From positions 62,001-126,000 of the forward strand of contig NZ_PIPI01000003.1 of the NCBI RefSeq assembly GCF_003987315.1: a DNA stretch of 64,000 nt, in the 5' to 3' direction. The translations under genes were made by a program, and so were the position numbers. Under the pieces are notes generated by a model, which saw only the letters and a list, made by a program, of their open reading frames with translations, was not told the origin of the DNA and searched no databases. Shown in pieces: positions 8,337-18,938 of the stretch (its first letter is position 1; every line of letters begins with the position of its first letter). The DNA comes from Aliidiomarina haloalkalitolerans. Its GTDB lineage: Bacteria > Pseudomonadota > Gammaproteobacteria > Enterobacterales > Alteromonadaceae.

Positions 8337-11300
8337 ATGCAGCAGGAACTTGTACCCGGTTTGGTCGTCGCCCACAGTCATCGCCTCGAGGATTTAACCT
8401 CAGTGGCGGTTACGTTCATGGCCAATTACCCGTTAGCGCCGCTCGAAGAAGAAACCGTGCTGGTGCAAAGCAACGGCATTGCCCAGTGGCTGAAAATTAA
8501 CTTAGCCGAAGCCAATGGTATTGCTGCCATGCTGAATGTGACCTTGCCCGCTCGTTTTGTTTGGAAAGCTTACCGAGCCGTGCTTGGCGACAGCATTCCA
8601 AAAGAATCACCGTTTGACAAAGACCGTTTAACCTGGCGGATTATGCGCATTTTGCCTGAGCTTGTGGAGGCCAATCAAGACGGTGCTTTCAGCGCCTTGG
8701 CGAACTATCTTGGCGCCAGTGCTGCTCAGTCAGGTCAACACGATGACCAGCGTAAACTTTTTCAATTAAGTCAGCGCATTGCCGACCTTTTCGATCAATA
8801 CCAAAACTATCGTGCCGACTGGCTTGATCGCTGGAGTGCAGGGCGCGATGTTCTCGACACGTCAGGTCAACAACAGCCGCAACAGGTACCTGCGAAAGAC
8901 CTTTGGCAACCGCAATTGTGGCGCGCGCTCGTTAATGACATTGGGCCGGAACATTTTTGGACCAACCGGGCTGAGCTACATCGGCAATTTACCCAAAAGG
9001 CGAAAGCACTCACCCAACGCCCCGCAAACATGCCTCCGCGGGTGCTTATTTTCGGTATTTCCAGCTTGCCGCAGCAGACTCTCGAAGTGCTCGACGCCAT
9101 AAAGGGCTTCACCCAAGTAGTCTTGTGTGTGCACAACCCGTGTCAGCATTACTGGGCCAACATTGTCGATGGTAAAGAGGCGCTGAAACAGGTGCTTAAA
9201 CAGGCGCCACGCCGTCACGAATTAAAAGCCGACATGGCTGAAGACATCGCCGATGATGAGCTGCATCATCATGCGCAGCCGTTACTGGCTGCCTGGGGCA
9301 AGCAAGGTCGTGACTATATTCATTTGCTTGACCTGTATGACGAAACCCTCGCCAAACAAGAAGCGTTCGAGAATATCCGTTTTGAGCTCTTCGACGAAAC
9401 GCCAGCGGAAAACTTGCTGCAACAGCTACAAAACGACGTGCTGAATTTACGTCCTTTGCATGAAACTCAAGAACATTGGCCGCCCGTTGCAGCACACGAT
9501 CGTTCGTTGCAGTTCCATAATTGCCACAGTATTCAGCGTGAAGTTGAAGTGTTGCATGACCAACTATTGGCGGCTTTTGCCAATGACAAAGAACTACGCC
9601 CGCGCGACATCATGGTCATGGTACCTGACGTCAATGCCTATGCACCGCATGTGCAGGCAGTGTTCGGGCGGCTGGATCGACAAGACCCACGCCACATTCC
9701 TTTTACGATTGCAGACCAAGGCCAGCGTCATCAGCAGCCGCTCATGGTAGCATTGGAATTGCTGTTAAGCTTGGAACAGTCGCGGGTGACCCAAGCGGAT
9801 GTATTTTCATTACTGAGCGTACCGGCGTTGCAGCAGCGCTTCGGTTTCAGCCAGCAAGAAATCATTGAGGTACAGCGCTGGCTCGATGACGCCGGTGCAC
9901 GTTGGGGGCTCGACGCACAACACCGTGCACAGTTTGGTATGCCAGAGCAAACTGCCACCAATAGCTGGTGGTTTGCGCTTGAGCGTATGGTGTTCGGCTA
10001 TGCCATCGGCCGGCCTGCTAGTGAAGAACAAGCGCGTTGGCACGATATCGAACCTTACCATGAAGTCGCTGGCCTCAGCGCCGATGCGGTCGGTAAGCTC
10101 GCTAGCCTCATTGAAGCATTAAACCAATGGTGGCATCTCACTCAGCAGCGTCACGCCATGGCCGCATGGGCACAGCACGCTGGGCACTTATTAGCACGCT
10201 TCTTTGCCGCCACCGACGATGCCGAACAAGTGCTGCTAACACAATTGCAGCAAGTGCTCGAGAGCTTGCAAGAGGTTGTCAGCGAGAGCGGTCTAACGGC
10301 AGATTTAGAGCTGAGTATTTTCAAAGAAAGCTGGCTGTCGCAAGTAGACCAACCGAATTTGAATCAACGCTTTTTGGCTGGCGCGGTGAACTTCGCCACG
10401 CTGATGCCGATGCGAGCGATACCATTTCGCCACATTTATGTGCTTGGTATGAATGACGACGCCTATCCGCGGCGGCAACCAAGTTCTGACTTTGATTTAA
10501 TGGTCGAGCGCTATCGGCCTGGTGACCGGGCGCGTCGTGATGACGACCGCTACTTGTTTCTCGAGGCCTTACTATCGGCGCGTGATTGCTTTTCCATGAG
10601 TTGGGTAGGCCACGGTGCGCAAGATAATAGCGAATGGCCGCCGTCGGTGCTGATTGCCCAATTGCGCGAACATATCCAACAAGGTTGGCGACTAGAAAGT
10701 GCCTCGGGCGAAAGTAAGGACTTACTTGCTAACCTCACCTGCGAGCATAAACTGCAAGCGTTTAACCCGTTATACCTGCAACACAGCACACCGCAGCCGC
10801 CGTATTTTACCTACATGCATGAATGGCTTGCGGCGCATACCGACAGCGCTGATCAGCAGCTCGACGTGCCGCCATGGCAAGCCGATGCCCAAGAACAACG
10901 TGTGCTAAACGTGCGTGATCTGGTGAAGTTCTTGCGCGAGCCTGCGCAGCCGTTTTTTAACTACCGGCTCGACACCTATTTTGTCAGTGATGAAAACCAA
11001 ACCAATGACAGCGAAGCGTTTTCCTTAGACGGTATCAGTGCATGGCAAATCAAAGAAGAGCTGCTGGCTGGCAGTTTAACTTGGCTGCAAGATGTACACG
11101 CACACACGCCCGAGCAACTTGCCGAACTGGAAGACTTGGAATCGCTGCAAACAACCTTGCAACCGCAATTGGCGCGCATGCAGCGAGAAGGCCGGCTTGG
11201 CGTCGAACCGATGACAACGGTTTTAGCGAACCGTTTGTTTGATAAAGTTACACCGCAGTTGCAACATGCAGCAGCTTTATTGCAAGCCTATCCAATAGCG

Positions 11301-11993
11301 GTTCCGGACCACCAGCTTGACTATGTTTGGGGCGAGTTTGTGCTGCGAGATGTGGCACAGCAGCTGTATCAGAACGAACTCGGCGAACAATTACAGTTGT
11401 TGGTGTCGAGCAGCAGGCTGAGCGAAAAACATGAGTTTTTGCCGTACGTGAAACACCTCCTGCTCAGCCTTGTGAGCGGTAACCGTGTGACCACGGTGGC
11501 CTTATTTGCGCCCGACCAATATGGCAATGTGAAGACATTGGAATTGCCACCATTAAATCGCGACCAGTCTGTCAACTTGATCACTGAACTGTTGAGTGAG
11601 CTTCGTCGTCAGCTCAGCTCGCCATGCGGTATGGTGGGCGAACTGGCTCTGAGCTGGTTGGAAACCTATACCCAAGCCATTTCCGGCAGCAAGCCGAACG
11701 CAAAAGGCAAACAAAGCACTGCTCCAGTGACCGCCGAGGAAGCCATAGACATCGCCAATGAGAAAGTACTGGAGACTATCGACAGTTCATCGGCTGGTGA
11801 TTTAAGCGCTTGGCGCTACGCCGGTCGCATTGAAAGTGATGCGGCAACCATGTTGGCTAGCGATAGCTTTTGGCAGTTACTCGAACGTGTTTACGGGCCA
11901 TTTGTGCGGTTAAAACACGGGCAGCCCATTGAGTTTGCCCTTCCAGAATCGAATTTCGCCGAGCAGACAGATAGCAAAGGAGATGCTTCATGA
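8337..11993 (+). CDS. recC: Exodeoxyribonuclease V gamma subunit RecC
   Basis: RecC is the chi-recognition and strand-splitting subunit of RecBCD, which processes double-strand breaks for recombination. The protein (1218 residues from this start) is close to the usual size and shows RecC landmarks: VVAHSHRLEDL and VQSNGIAQWLK near the N-terminus, PPRVLIFGISSLP around 225, FHNCHSIQREVEVLHDQLL around 385, then MPMRAIPFRHIYVLGMNDD and ARRDDDRYLFLEALLSAR. The frame is open upstream to 8208, but that stretch encodes only a low-complexity Lys-Asn-Ser run. The ATG at 8337 has AAGGA six bases before it and begins at the conserved N-terminus. Its stop overlaps the recB start (ATGA), and ptrA, which separates recC and recB in E. 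coli, is absent. Confidence 0.95.
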   Translation: MQQELVPGLVVAHSHRLEDLTSVAVTFMANYPLAPLEEETVLVQSNGIAQWLKINLAEANGIAAMLNVTLPARFVWKAYRAVLGDSIPKESPFDKDRLTWRIMRILPELVEANQDGAFSALANYLGASAAQSGQHDDQRKLFQLSQRIADLFDQYQNYRADWLDRWSAGRDVLDTSGQQQPQQVPAKDLWQPQLWRALVNDIGPEHFWTNRAELHRQFTQKAKALTQRPANMPPRVLIFGISSLPQQTLEVLDAIKGFTQVVLCVHNPCQHYWANIVDGKEALKQVLKQAPRRHELKADMAEDIADDELHHHAQPLLAAWGKQGRDYIHLLDLYDETLAKQEAFENIRFELFDETPAENLLQQLQNDVLNLRPLHETQEHWPPVAAHDRSLQFHNCHSIQREVEVLHDQLLAAFANDKELRPRDIMVMVPDVNAYAPHVQAVFGRLDRQDPRHIPFTIADQGQRHQQPLMVALELLLSLEQSRVTQADVFSLLSVPALQQRFGFSQQEIIEVQRWLDDAGARWGLDAQHRAQFGMPEQTATNSWWFALERMVFGYAIGRPASEEQARWHDIEPYHEVAGLSADAVGKLASLIEALNQWWHLTQQRHAMAAWAQHAGHLLARFFAATDDAEQVLLTQLQQVLESLQEVVSESGLTADLELSIFKESWLSQVDQPNLNQRFLAGAVNFATLMPMRAIPFRHIYVLGMNDDAYPRRQPSSDFDLMVERYRPGDRARRDDDRYLFLEALLSARDCFSMSWVGHGAQDNSEWPPSVLIAQLREHIQQGWRLESASGESKDLLANLTCEHKLQAFNPLYLQHSTPQPPYFTYMHEWLAAHTDSADQQLDVPPWQADAQEQRVLNVRDLVKFLREPAQPFFNYRLDTYFVSDENQTNDSEAFSLDGISAWQIKEELLAGSLTWLQDVHAHTPEQLAELEDLESLQTTLQPQLARMQREGRLGVEPMTTVLANRLFDKVTPQLQHAAALLQAYPIAVPDHQLDYVWGEFVLRDVAQQLYQNELGEQLQLLVSSSRLSEKHEFLPYVKHLLLSLVSGNRVTTVALFAPDQYGNVKTLELPPLNRDQSVNLITELLSELRRQLSSPCGMVGELALSWLETYTQAISGSKPNAKGKQSTAPVTAEEAIDIANEKVLETIDSSSAGDLSAWRYAGRIESDAATMLASDSFWQLLERVYGPFVRLKHGQPIEFALPESNFAEQTDSKGDAS

Positions 11994-14900
11994 GCCATAT
12001 TCTTGATCCCTTGACGTTTCCATTGCACGGCAGCCGTTTAATTGAGGCCAGTGCAGGTACCGGCAAAACCTACACCATCGCCGCTTTGTTTGTACGTTTG
12101 GTACTTAAACATGGCCAAACTAGCGAGCAAGGCCAGCCTGCGACAGCGTTTGAACGCGCGTTGCAACCGAAACAAATTTTGGTCATGACCTTTACCCGAG
12201 CCGCAACCGCCGAGCTGGCCGACCGTATTCGCGCTCGCCTCAGTGAAGCTGCGACTTATTTTCGCCACACAGAACACGACAGCAGCGATAAGTTTTTACT
12301 CGAGCTCAAACAAGACTGCCTTGCAACCGCAGGCGCTGGTGCGTTATCCACGTATGCGCGGCAGCTCGAACTTGCAGCTCAATCCATGGACGAAGCCTCG
12401 GTAAGCACCATTCATGGTTGGTGTCAGAAAATGCTCACCGAGCATGCATTTGCCAGCGGCAGTTTATTTGACCAAGACGTCGAAACGGACGAAGAAGAAT
12501 TGCAGCTTGCGGCAGCAGAGGACTATTTCCGGCATTTTGTTTATGGCCTTGCCCCTGAACTTGCGGAACAAGTTTTAGCTATTTTGGATACACCAGAGCG
12601 CCTACTGCGCAAAGTGGGCCGGCAACTCATCGATAGTCAGCAAGGCTCGAGCACGGCAAATTTCCCGTCACTGGTCGACACTTATCGTCAGGCCGAAAGT
12701 GAAAATTTAGCGGCGGTCACTGACTATCGCGACAAATATCGAACCATTGCAGCCCGTGTCTATGAAGCGATTATGGCCCTGCCAGATAGCGGCAATAAAG
12801 GCCGCAAAAACGCAGCGCAAGCTCTGCATGCTTGGGTTACTGGCGAGGTAGCGCAACTGTCTCTTGGCAGTGATTTAAAATACCTAAAACCGGCAGATAT
12901 CGAGAAGAAATTAGCCGGGGCAGCGCCAGATGGTCTCGCTATACTGAATGAATTGCCCGCTGACTACGCAGCATTAAAGGGCTTAAGTGCTAAATTTGAG
13001 TCCATGGTGCTCTTGCATGCTCGCGACTATTTGCATGGCCGCATTAATGAGCTGAAATTGCGAGCTGCGGTAATGGGGCATAACGACATGCTCACCCGTT
13101 TACGCGACGCTTTGCGTGGGCCAAACGGTGCCGATTTAGCAGCGACTATTCGGCAACAATATCCCATTGCCTTGGTCGATGAGTTCCAAGACACCGACCC
13201 CATTCAGTACGAGATTTTCGACCGTATCTACGGTATTGCCGACAATGACGTTAGCACAGGGATCTTTTTAATCGGCGACCCAAAGCAGGCGATTTACAGC
13301 TTTCGAAATGCCGATATTTTTACCTACTTGCAAGCCCGTGAAGCAACTGCGGGGCGTCATTACACGTTAGCAACTAACTTCCGCTCTTCTCACAACATGG
13401 TTGCAGCAATCAATGACTTATTTGCCCGTAGCGAGAACAATAGCGAGCGCGGTGCCTTTTTATACCCAGACATTCCGTTTCAGCCAGTTGCGGCCAATGG
13501 CCAAAAGCGCGAATTTCGTGGCTTAGACGGGGAACCGGCAGCAGCATTGCAATGGCAAATTGGCAGCGAGCCAGTAAAAACCAAAGGCGACTATCAGCGC
13601 CCAGCTGCAAATTATCACGCCAACCTTATTGCTCAATTATTAAACAGTGAACGCGCAGGTTTTTATCAGCAAGACGGTCAGCGTACAGCGGTGCAACCAA
13701 GCGACATCGCTGTGTTAGTGGGCAATGCTAGCGAAGCACGGCTAATTCGTCGTGAATTGTCACTTCGCGGTATTCGCAGCGTGTATTTGTCGGAAAGTGA
13801 CTCTGTGTATGCACAGGCGGTCGCTAAAGACCTGCTGTTGATTATTCAAGCTTGTGCGCAGCCGCGTGACCCGCAACGCGTTCGCGCCGCTATTGCCTGT
13901 CGGTTGCTGCAGTTACCACTGGCCGAATTGGTGTTATTGCAAGAAGACGAGCAGCGTTGGGAAGCGATGGTGGATCGTTTCGATGGCTACCATCAGCTCT
14001 GGGAAAAGCGCGGTGTGCTGGCACTGTTGCATCGCATTTTGCACGAGTTTGCAGTACCGAAATACCTACTCGCCAATCAACGCGATGGAGAACGACAGCT
14101 AGCCGATGTGCTGCACATAGCCGAGCTATTACAACAAGTGAGCGCAGCGCTCGACGGCATGGCCAGTCTCGAGGATTACTTTGCTGAGCAAGTTCATGAG
14201 TTTAGCTATAGCGGAGGCTTTGGCAGCAGCGGCAAACGCACCAATGCTGAGTCGTTACAGTTGCGCCTCGAAAGCGACCAAGCACTGGTGAAGGTGGTCA
14301 CTTATCATAAATCGAAAGGGTTACAGTACCCTTTGGTATTCATGCCGTTTGCAGCGTACACCACAACCGAACAGCACCGAATACACTTCCCGAAGAGCTA
14401 TCATGACGAGCAACGCCAGCGCCAAGTGGCGTGGGACAAGTCAAACGCCGACGCCGTGCAGCGCATTAGCGATGAAATTCTCGCCGAAGATCTGCGCAAA
14501 ATGTACGTGGCACTCACCCGCGCGGAATTCGCGACCTTCGTGACCTTACAAGCGGTTGGCGACCCGAATGTCAATCCGCTGTTTTACCTCTTATATGGCG
14601 CCGGTGAAAAACGCAAAGTGGCGGATTACACCACGGTCTTTACCGATGCCGAAGCAGCTTGGAAGCAGGTGCATACAGCGATTCAGTCAATGCCTTATGA
14701 AACGCGTATCAGCTATACCGCACCGATACCAAGCGCACAAAATTTGCAGGCGGCTAAGTTACCGCAGGATCATCGCCTCGAGCGTTGGTGGCTAGCAAGT
14801 TACAGTGCCTTGCAGGCGGGCGTGGAAATGCATGCACCGCAAACCACGTTAGAAATGAACGTGCTAGAAGAAGCGCATGCAGCTGACGTGGCGCAAGGCG

Positions 14901-15742
14901 ACGAAACAGAAACCAACGCAATGCCTGAACAGCGCACTGTGTTCGCTGATCATATTCACTTACTGCCGAAAGGCGCAGGCCCGGGAACCTTTTTGCATAA
15001 CATTCTCGAAGATGCAGCGGAGCTTGGCTTTGCTGAGGTTGCCGGCAATGAAGAAGCGCGCAACGAGTTAATTCAGCGGCGTTGTCGCAGTGACTTTTGG
15101 CAGCCTTATGCGCCACAACTGCACGAATGGCTTGGCGTATATTTGCAGAGTGACTTCCCACTGAGTGCCGAGGGGCCAAGCGTGCGACTTGCAGACTTAA
15201 CTGTCTACAAAGCCGAGCCGGAGTTTTGGTTTCCTGCCCATGGGGTAGACGTATTGCAGCTTGATCAGCTCGTGGCAAGCCAGATTCAACAGCAGTTTGC
15301 ACGACCGAAGCTCGAGAAGAACATCTTGAACGGCATGTTGAAGGGTTTTATTGACTTAGTCTTTGAGCATCAAGGCAAGTATTACGTGGCCGATTACAAA
15401 TCAAACTGGCTCGGCGAGGACGACAGTGCTTATCATTTTGCAGCGCTTCGCGACAAGATTCTGGCAAGCCGCTACGACATGCAGTACGTCATTTATACCT
15501 ATGCGTTGCATAAGCTGTTGCAAGTACGCTTAGGGGCCAATTACCGCTATGAAGAGCATGTCGGCGGGGTGGTGTATTTGTTCTTGCGTGGTCATCGCGC
15601 TGACAGCCGCGGTGCGTTCTATGACCAAGTGCCTTTGGCGTTAATTGAACAACTTGACGAATTATTTATGGGTTCATCCGAACCCGTTGCATTCAATTCG
15701 GGCTCAGTCCAATCAAACGAACAGGAAGTTGCCCATGACTAA
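11990..15742 (+). CDS. recB: Exodeoxyribonuclease V beta subunit RecB
   Basis: RecB is the 3'-5' helicase and the only nuclease of RecBCD. Of 1250 residues, the N-terminal part is an SF1A helicase with Walker A (EASAGTGKTYTIA, about 19-31), motif Ia (TFTRAATAELADRI), Walker B (ALVDEFQDTDP) and motif III (FLIGDPKQAIYSFR). Motifs V and VI lie near VVTYHKSKGLQYPLV and RKMYVALTRAE. The C-terminal nuclease domain has GFIDLVF (about 1119) and YYVADYKSNWLG (about 1131-1142), the Asp and Asp-Tyr-Lys metal-site residues of the RecB family. The start ATG overlaps the recC stop and the last eight bases overlap recD, indicating one transcript and coupled translation. Confidence 0.96.
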   Translation: MSHILDPLTFPLHGSRLIEASAGTGKTYTIAALFVRLVLKHGQTSEQGQPATAFERALQPKQILVMTFTRAATAELADRIRARLSEAATYFRHTEHDSSDKFLLELKQDCLATAGAGALSTYARQLELAAQSMDEASVSTIHGWCQKMLTEHAFASGSLFDQDVETDEEELQLAAAEDYFRHFVYGLAPELAEQVLAILDTPERLLRKVGRQLIDSQQGSSTANFPSLVDTYRQAESENLAAVTDYRDKYRTIAARVYEAIMALPDSGNKGRKNAAQALHAWVTGEVAQLSLGSDLKYLKPADIEKKLAGAAPDGLAILNELPADYAALKGLSAKFESMVLLHARDYLHGRINELKLRAAVMGHNDMLTRLRDALRGPNGADLAATIRQQYPIALVDEFQDTDPIQYEIFDRIYGIADNDVSTGIFLIGDPKQAIYSFRNADIFTYLQAREATAGRHYTLATNFRSSHNMVAAINDLFARSENNSERGAFLYPDIPFQPVAANGQKREFRGLDGEPAAALQWQIGSEPVKTKGDYQRPAANYHANLIAQLLNSERAGFYQQDGQRTAVQPSDIAVLVGNASEARLIRRELSLRGIRSVYLSESDSVYAQAVAKDLLLIIQACAQPRDPQRVRAAIACRLLQLPLAELVLLQEDEQRWEAMVDRFDGYHQLWEKRGVLALLHRILHEFAVPKYLLANQRDGERQLADVLHIAELLQQVSAALDGMASLEDYFAEQVHEFSYSGGFGSSGKRTNAESLQLRLESDQALVKVVTYHKSKGLQYPLVFMPFAAYTTTEQHRIHFPKSYHDEQRQRQVAWDKSNADAVQRISDEILAEDLRKMYVALTRAEFATFVTLQAVGDPNVNPLFYLLYGAGEKRKVADYTTVFTDAEAAWKQVHTAIQSMPYETRISYTAPIPSAQNLQAAKLPQDHRLERWWLASYSALQAGVEMHAPQTTLEMNVLEEAHAADVAQGDETETNAMPEQRTVFADHIHLLPKGAGPGTFLHNILEDAAELGFAEVAGNEEARNELIQRRCRSDFWQPYAPQLHEWLGVYLQSDFPLSAEGPSVRLADLTVYKAEPEFWFPAHGVDVLQLDQLVASQIQQQFARPKLEKNILNGMLKGFIDLVFEHQGKYYVADYKSNWLGEDDSAYHFAALRDKILASRYDMQYVIYTYALHKLLQVRLGANYRYEEHVGGVVYLFLRGHRADSRGAFYDQVPLALIEQLDELFMGSSEPVAFNSGSVQSNEQEVAHD

Positions 15743-17744
15743 ACTGGATATTTCATTGGCAGATGCATTAGCCGCGTGGCAAGAACAAGGCTGGCTACGC
15801 CCACTCGACCGCAGTTTGGCGATGATGTTACTGCGCCAAGGTGCGAGTGATTTTGAAGCCTTGATGGCCGCCTTGGTTTCGCACCAAATCGGGCGCGGGC
15901 ACACCTGTTTGTCATTGGTTGAGCTAGCCACCGATCCACAGCGCACGCTCGACATCCCTCCAGCGCAGTGGGAAGCCCGAAATGCTTATTTAATGCACAG
16001 CTCAGCTTTGATGAAAAACTTATTAAAACCAACCGAGCTGTTGTGTCAGGTACTTGGTGAAAATGACCTCAAGCAATTATCAACGCGTTGGCTCGAGCAA
16101 GCGCGCCAGGGGCAAACCTGTGCTTGGCAACCCGAGCAAAAAGCCACAGGGCTGCACCCACTGGTGTATGACGAACACACGCAGCTGCTCTTTTTGCGCC
16201 GCTATTGGTCGTACGAACAACGCATTAATCATTGGCTCTACGAGCGGATGCAACGGTCAGCCGAGCAAGTCGATGCAGCAACGATAAAGGCAATCGTCGA
16301 GCGACTGATTCCTGATGTGACCGAGCATCCAAGTTGGCAGCGGATAGCCTGTGCGAATGCCGCACAACAAAGTTTTAGTGTGATTACCGGTGGCCCGGGA
16401 ACTGGCAAAACTTATACCGTGCTGCGTGTTTTGGCGACCTTGTCGGAATTGCACCGTGTCACCGCACCGGAACGGACCCTGCGGATTGCCCTAGCGGCGC
16501 CAACCGGAAAAGCTGCAGCGCGCATGCAAGAATCGATAAGTCAGTCGTTGCAAGAAACCCAATCTGACGAATTTAATCAGCTGCAAACAATTTTGCCAGC
16601 AAAAGCATCGACCTTACATCGCTTGCTCGGCTCGCAGCGCAATAGCCGCTATTTCCGTCATCATCGAGGTATGCCGCTACCTTACGATGTGGTGGTGATT
16701 GACGAAGCGTCGATGATCGACACCGAAATGTTCGATGCGTTGTTAGACGCCTTAGCCCCGAGTACACGCTTAATTCTCCTTGGTGACAAAGACCAGCTTG
16801 CGCCAGTTGAAGCGGGGTCGATACTCGCAGCGCTCTGTCAGGGTGCCGAGCACGGTGGTTACAGCGCTTCCCACTGGCAACGGTTACAAGCTGCCAGTGG
16901 CGAACCGCTGCCAGCAGAAACACAAACGGCGGGCTCACAGACACGCTTAGATCATGTCGTGATGCTGCGTAAATCCATGCGCTTTAGCGGCGCGATTGCG
17001 GATTTAGCAATGGCCGTCAACGCCTGTGATGTGGAAGCTGCGAATGCAGTGTTAGCGGCTCATGCGGCAATGCCGTCTTCTCCCGTGCAAGTGGTGGAAA
17101 CTCGGCAGCCACAGAATGCAGCGGTTGCCGCAAACTGGCTCTCGCCGCAACTGCTGAGTGGCTACGATAACTTTGTAAAAGCGTGTGGCGAAACTCCGTC
17201 ACCAGAGGAAACCGATACATGGGCATTGCGTGTGCTGTCGGCATACGGCGAGTTTCAGTTTCTCACCGCTTTGCGGGCGGGACCCTATGGCCAAAAAGCC
17301 GTAAACACAGCGGTAGCAGGACACTTTGGCCAAACGCCGGATCACTGGTATCACGGCCGACCGGTCATGGTGACGGCCAATGATTACAGTTTAAGCCTGA
17401 ATAATGGTGATATTGGTATTGCCCTGAACCATCCAGAATCAGGTTTGCTCAAGGTCGTATTCCCTGGCAAGGAGCCTGGTACGGTGCGATGGGTATTACC
17501 AAGCCGATTGGCGCAAGTAGAAACGGTTTACGCCATGACCGTACATAAGTCACAAGGCTCGGAGTTTGCCCACGCGGTGCTGGTGCTGCCTGACCGCAGC
17601 TCGCCAGTGTTGACCAAAGAGCTGATTTACACTGGCATTACCCGTGCGAAAAAGCAGCTAACTTTAGTTATTCCAAACCAGCAGGTGTGGCGGCAAGCTC
17701 TGCAGCAGCGGATTGAGCGTCTCGGTGGACTGTTCGGTCGGTGA
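15735..17744 (+). CDS. recD: Exodeoxyribonuclease V alpha subunit RecD
   Basis: RecD is the fast 5'-3' helicase of RecBCD. The 669-residue protein carries Walker A (VITGGPGTGKTYTV, about 216-229), a following LAAPTGKAAARMQES motif, Walker B (VVVIDEASMIDTEM), LLGDKDQLAPVEAGS and a C-terminal AMTVHKSQGSEFAHAVLVLP with TGITRAKKQL. The frame is open further upstream within recB, but the ATG at 15735 has AGGAAG at a good distance and begins at the usual RecD N-terminus. It overlaps recB by eight bases. No clear hairpin terminator follows. Confidence 0.95.
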   Translation: MTKLDISLADALAAWQEQGWLRPLDRSLAMMLLRQGASDFEALMAALVSHQIGRGHTCLSLVELATDPQRTLDIPPAQWEARNAYLMHSSALMKNLLKPTELLCQVLGENDLKQLSTRWLEQARQGQTCAWQPEQKATGLHPLVYDEHTQLLFLRRYWSYEQRINHWLYERMQRSAEQVDAATIKAIVERLIPDVTEHPSWQRIACANAAQQSFSVITGGPGTGKTYTVLRVLATLSELHRVTAPERTLRIALAAPTGKAAARMQESISQSLQETQSDEFNQLQTILPAKASTLHRLLGSQRNSRYFRHHRGMPLPYDVVVIDEASMIDTEMFDALLDALAPSTRLILLGDKDQLAPVEAGSILAALCQGAEHGGYSASHWQRLQAASGEPLPAETQTAGSQTRLDHVVMLRKSMRFSGAIADLAMAVNACDVEAANAVLAAHAAMPSSPVQVVETRQPQNAAVAANWLSPQLLSGYDNFVKACGETPSPEETDTWALRVLSAYGEFQFLTALRAGPYGQKAVNTAVAGHFGQTPDHWYHGRPVMVTANDYSLSLNNGDIGIALNHPESGLLKVVFPGKEPGTVRWVLPSRLAQVETVYAMTVHKSQGSEFAHAVLVLPDRSSPVLTKELIYTGITRAKKQLTLVIPNQQVWRQALQQRIERLGGLFGR

Positions 17745-17945
17745 TCAGCTTGAGTATTCTTGCTGGTATGTTCGTGCTTGCTCATGACAGCTTCATGAAG
17801 TGCGTTGATTTGTTAGATAACACTGGTCTTTTCGTGAGCAATTTCGTAACTTGAATTGTTAGTGGTCAAACCTCATAACAGGTGAGTGTATATTTGTTTA
17901 AAGATGATTATTCTGAATCAACGCAATTTTTAGAGCTTATCGCCA

Positions 17946-18938
17946 GTGATTAACCAGACCTTAAACCCGCAACAGCTGCAGTACTTTTTTGAGCAGTTGT
18001 GGAAGCAGTCGTTGAATCCAATTTGGGTATGTAAAGTTGTGCCAAATGACTTCGAAATGGTCAGTGCTAACGAGGCGGCCATGCGCGTGGATGCGAACCA
18101 GATCCCAGGCGCTTTAATCAGCGAAATTCTCGAAAAAGGCGGCCACGCACCGGAGTTAATTTCTGGGTATTTTGCTTGTTTGGAAACCAAGCAAATGGTC
18201 GAGTTTGAGCAACGGCCTTGGGTTAACGGTAAAGAGTATCTGTACCGAACATTGCTGGTGCCGATCATCAATGAACATGGCGAAATTACTCATATTTGGG
18301 GTACCGCGCATAATTTAACTGACTTTTTGGACCCACAAAAAGAGCTTCTGGCTATTAACCAAATTCTCGAAACCAAAATTACCGAGCGTACCAAGCAATT
18401 GCGCGACGCTATGGAAAAGCTTGAGCAACTGTCGGACACCGACGAACTGACGGGGTTGGCCAATCGCCGGCATTTTAATCGTCACTTACACGCGCTCATG
18501 AACGCCGGCCGTCCTTTTGCCATACTGTTTATCGACATTGATTATTTCAAGCGATACAACGATCACTTTGGCCATCAGGCGGGTGACGCATGTCTGCGGC
18601 AAGTAGCTGAGTGTTTGCAGCAGTTTCAGCGTCAACCTGACGACTTGCTGTCACGTTATGGTGGTGAAGAGTTTGTCATGCTTTTACCGGATTGCCCCCT
18701 TCATGAGGCCAAAGAAATCGCTGATGCGATGCGTTCTGCGATACATGACAAGCGCATTCCGCATCCAACAAATCGAGTGCCCAATGTGGATTATTTAACG
18801 ATTAGCGTTGGCCTAACCCTTTCACCAGCGGGAAATCATGATCCGGATACCGTGCTGAAAGCAGCGGATGACGCACTTTATGAGGCGAAGGAAACTGGGC
18901 GCGATCGCGTTTATATGATTGAGCTGACTTCGAATTAA
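17946..18938 (+). CDS. PAS-like sensor diguanylate cyclase
   Basis: A cytoplasmic protein of 330 residues. Residues about 15-125 look like a PAS domain (NPIWVCKVVPNDFEMVSANE at the start, a PAC-like region ending GTAHNLTDF). A coiled-coil linker (about 128-160) leads to a GGDEF domain. The signature is RYGGEEF and is intact, and DELTGLANRRHF and FIDIDYFKRYNDHFGH are conserved, so it should make c-di-GMP from two GTP. The RxxD inhibitory site is shifted by one residue (RQPDD), so product inhibition is doubtful. The start is a GTG at 17946 with a weak ribosome-binding site. It converges with a 4-base overlap on the PnuC-like gene. Confidence 0.85.
   Translation: MINQTLNPQQLQYFFEQLWKQSLNPIWVCKVVPNDFEMVSANEAAMRVDANQIPGALISEILEKGGHAPELISGYFACLETKQMVEFEQRPWVNGKEYLYRTLLVPIINEHGEITHIWGTAHNLTDFLDPQKELLAINQILETKITERTKQLRDAMEKLEQLSDTDELTGLANRRHFNRHLHALMNAGRPFAILFIDIDYFKRYNDHFGHQAGDACLRQVAECLQQFQRQPDDLLSRYGGEEFVMLLPDCPLHEAKEIADAMRSAIHDKRIPHPTNRVPNVDYLTISVGLTLSPAGNHDPDTVLKAADDALYEAKETGRDRVYMIELTSN

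Noticed and set aside
14754-15302. 182-codon minus-strand frame inside recB
   Set aside because: It lies wholly within a conserved recB region, has no recognisable domain, and is explained as a shadow of recB codon usage.
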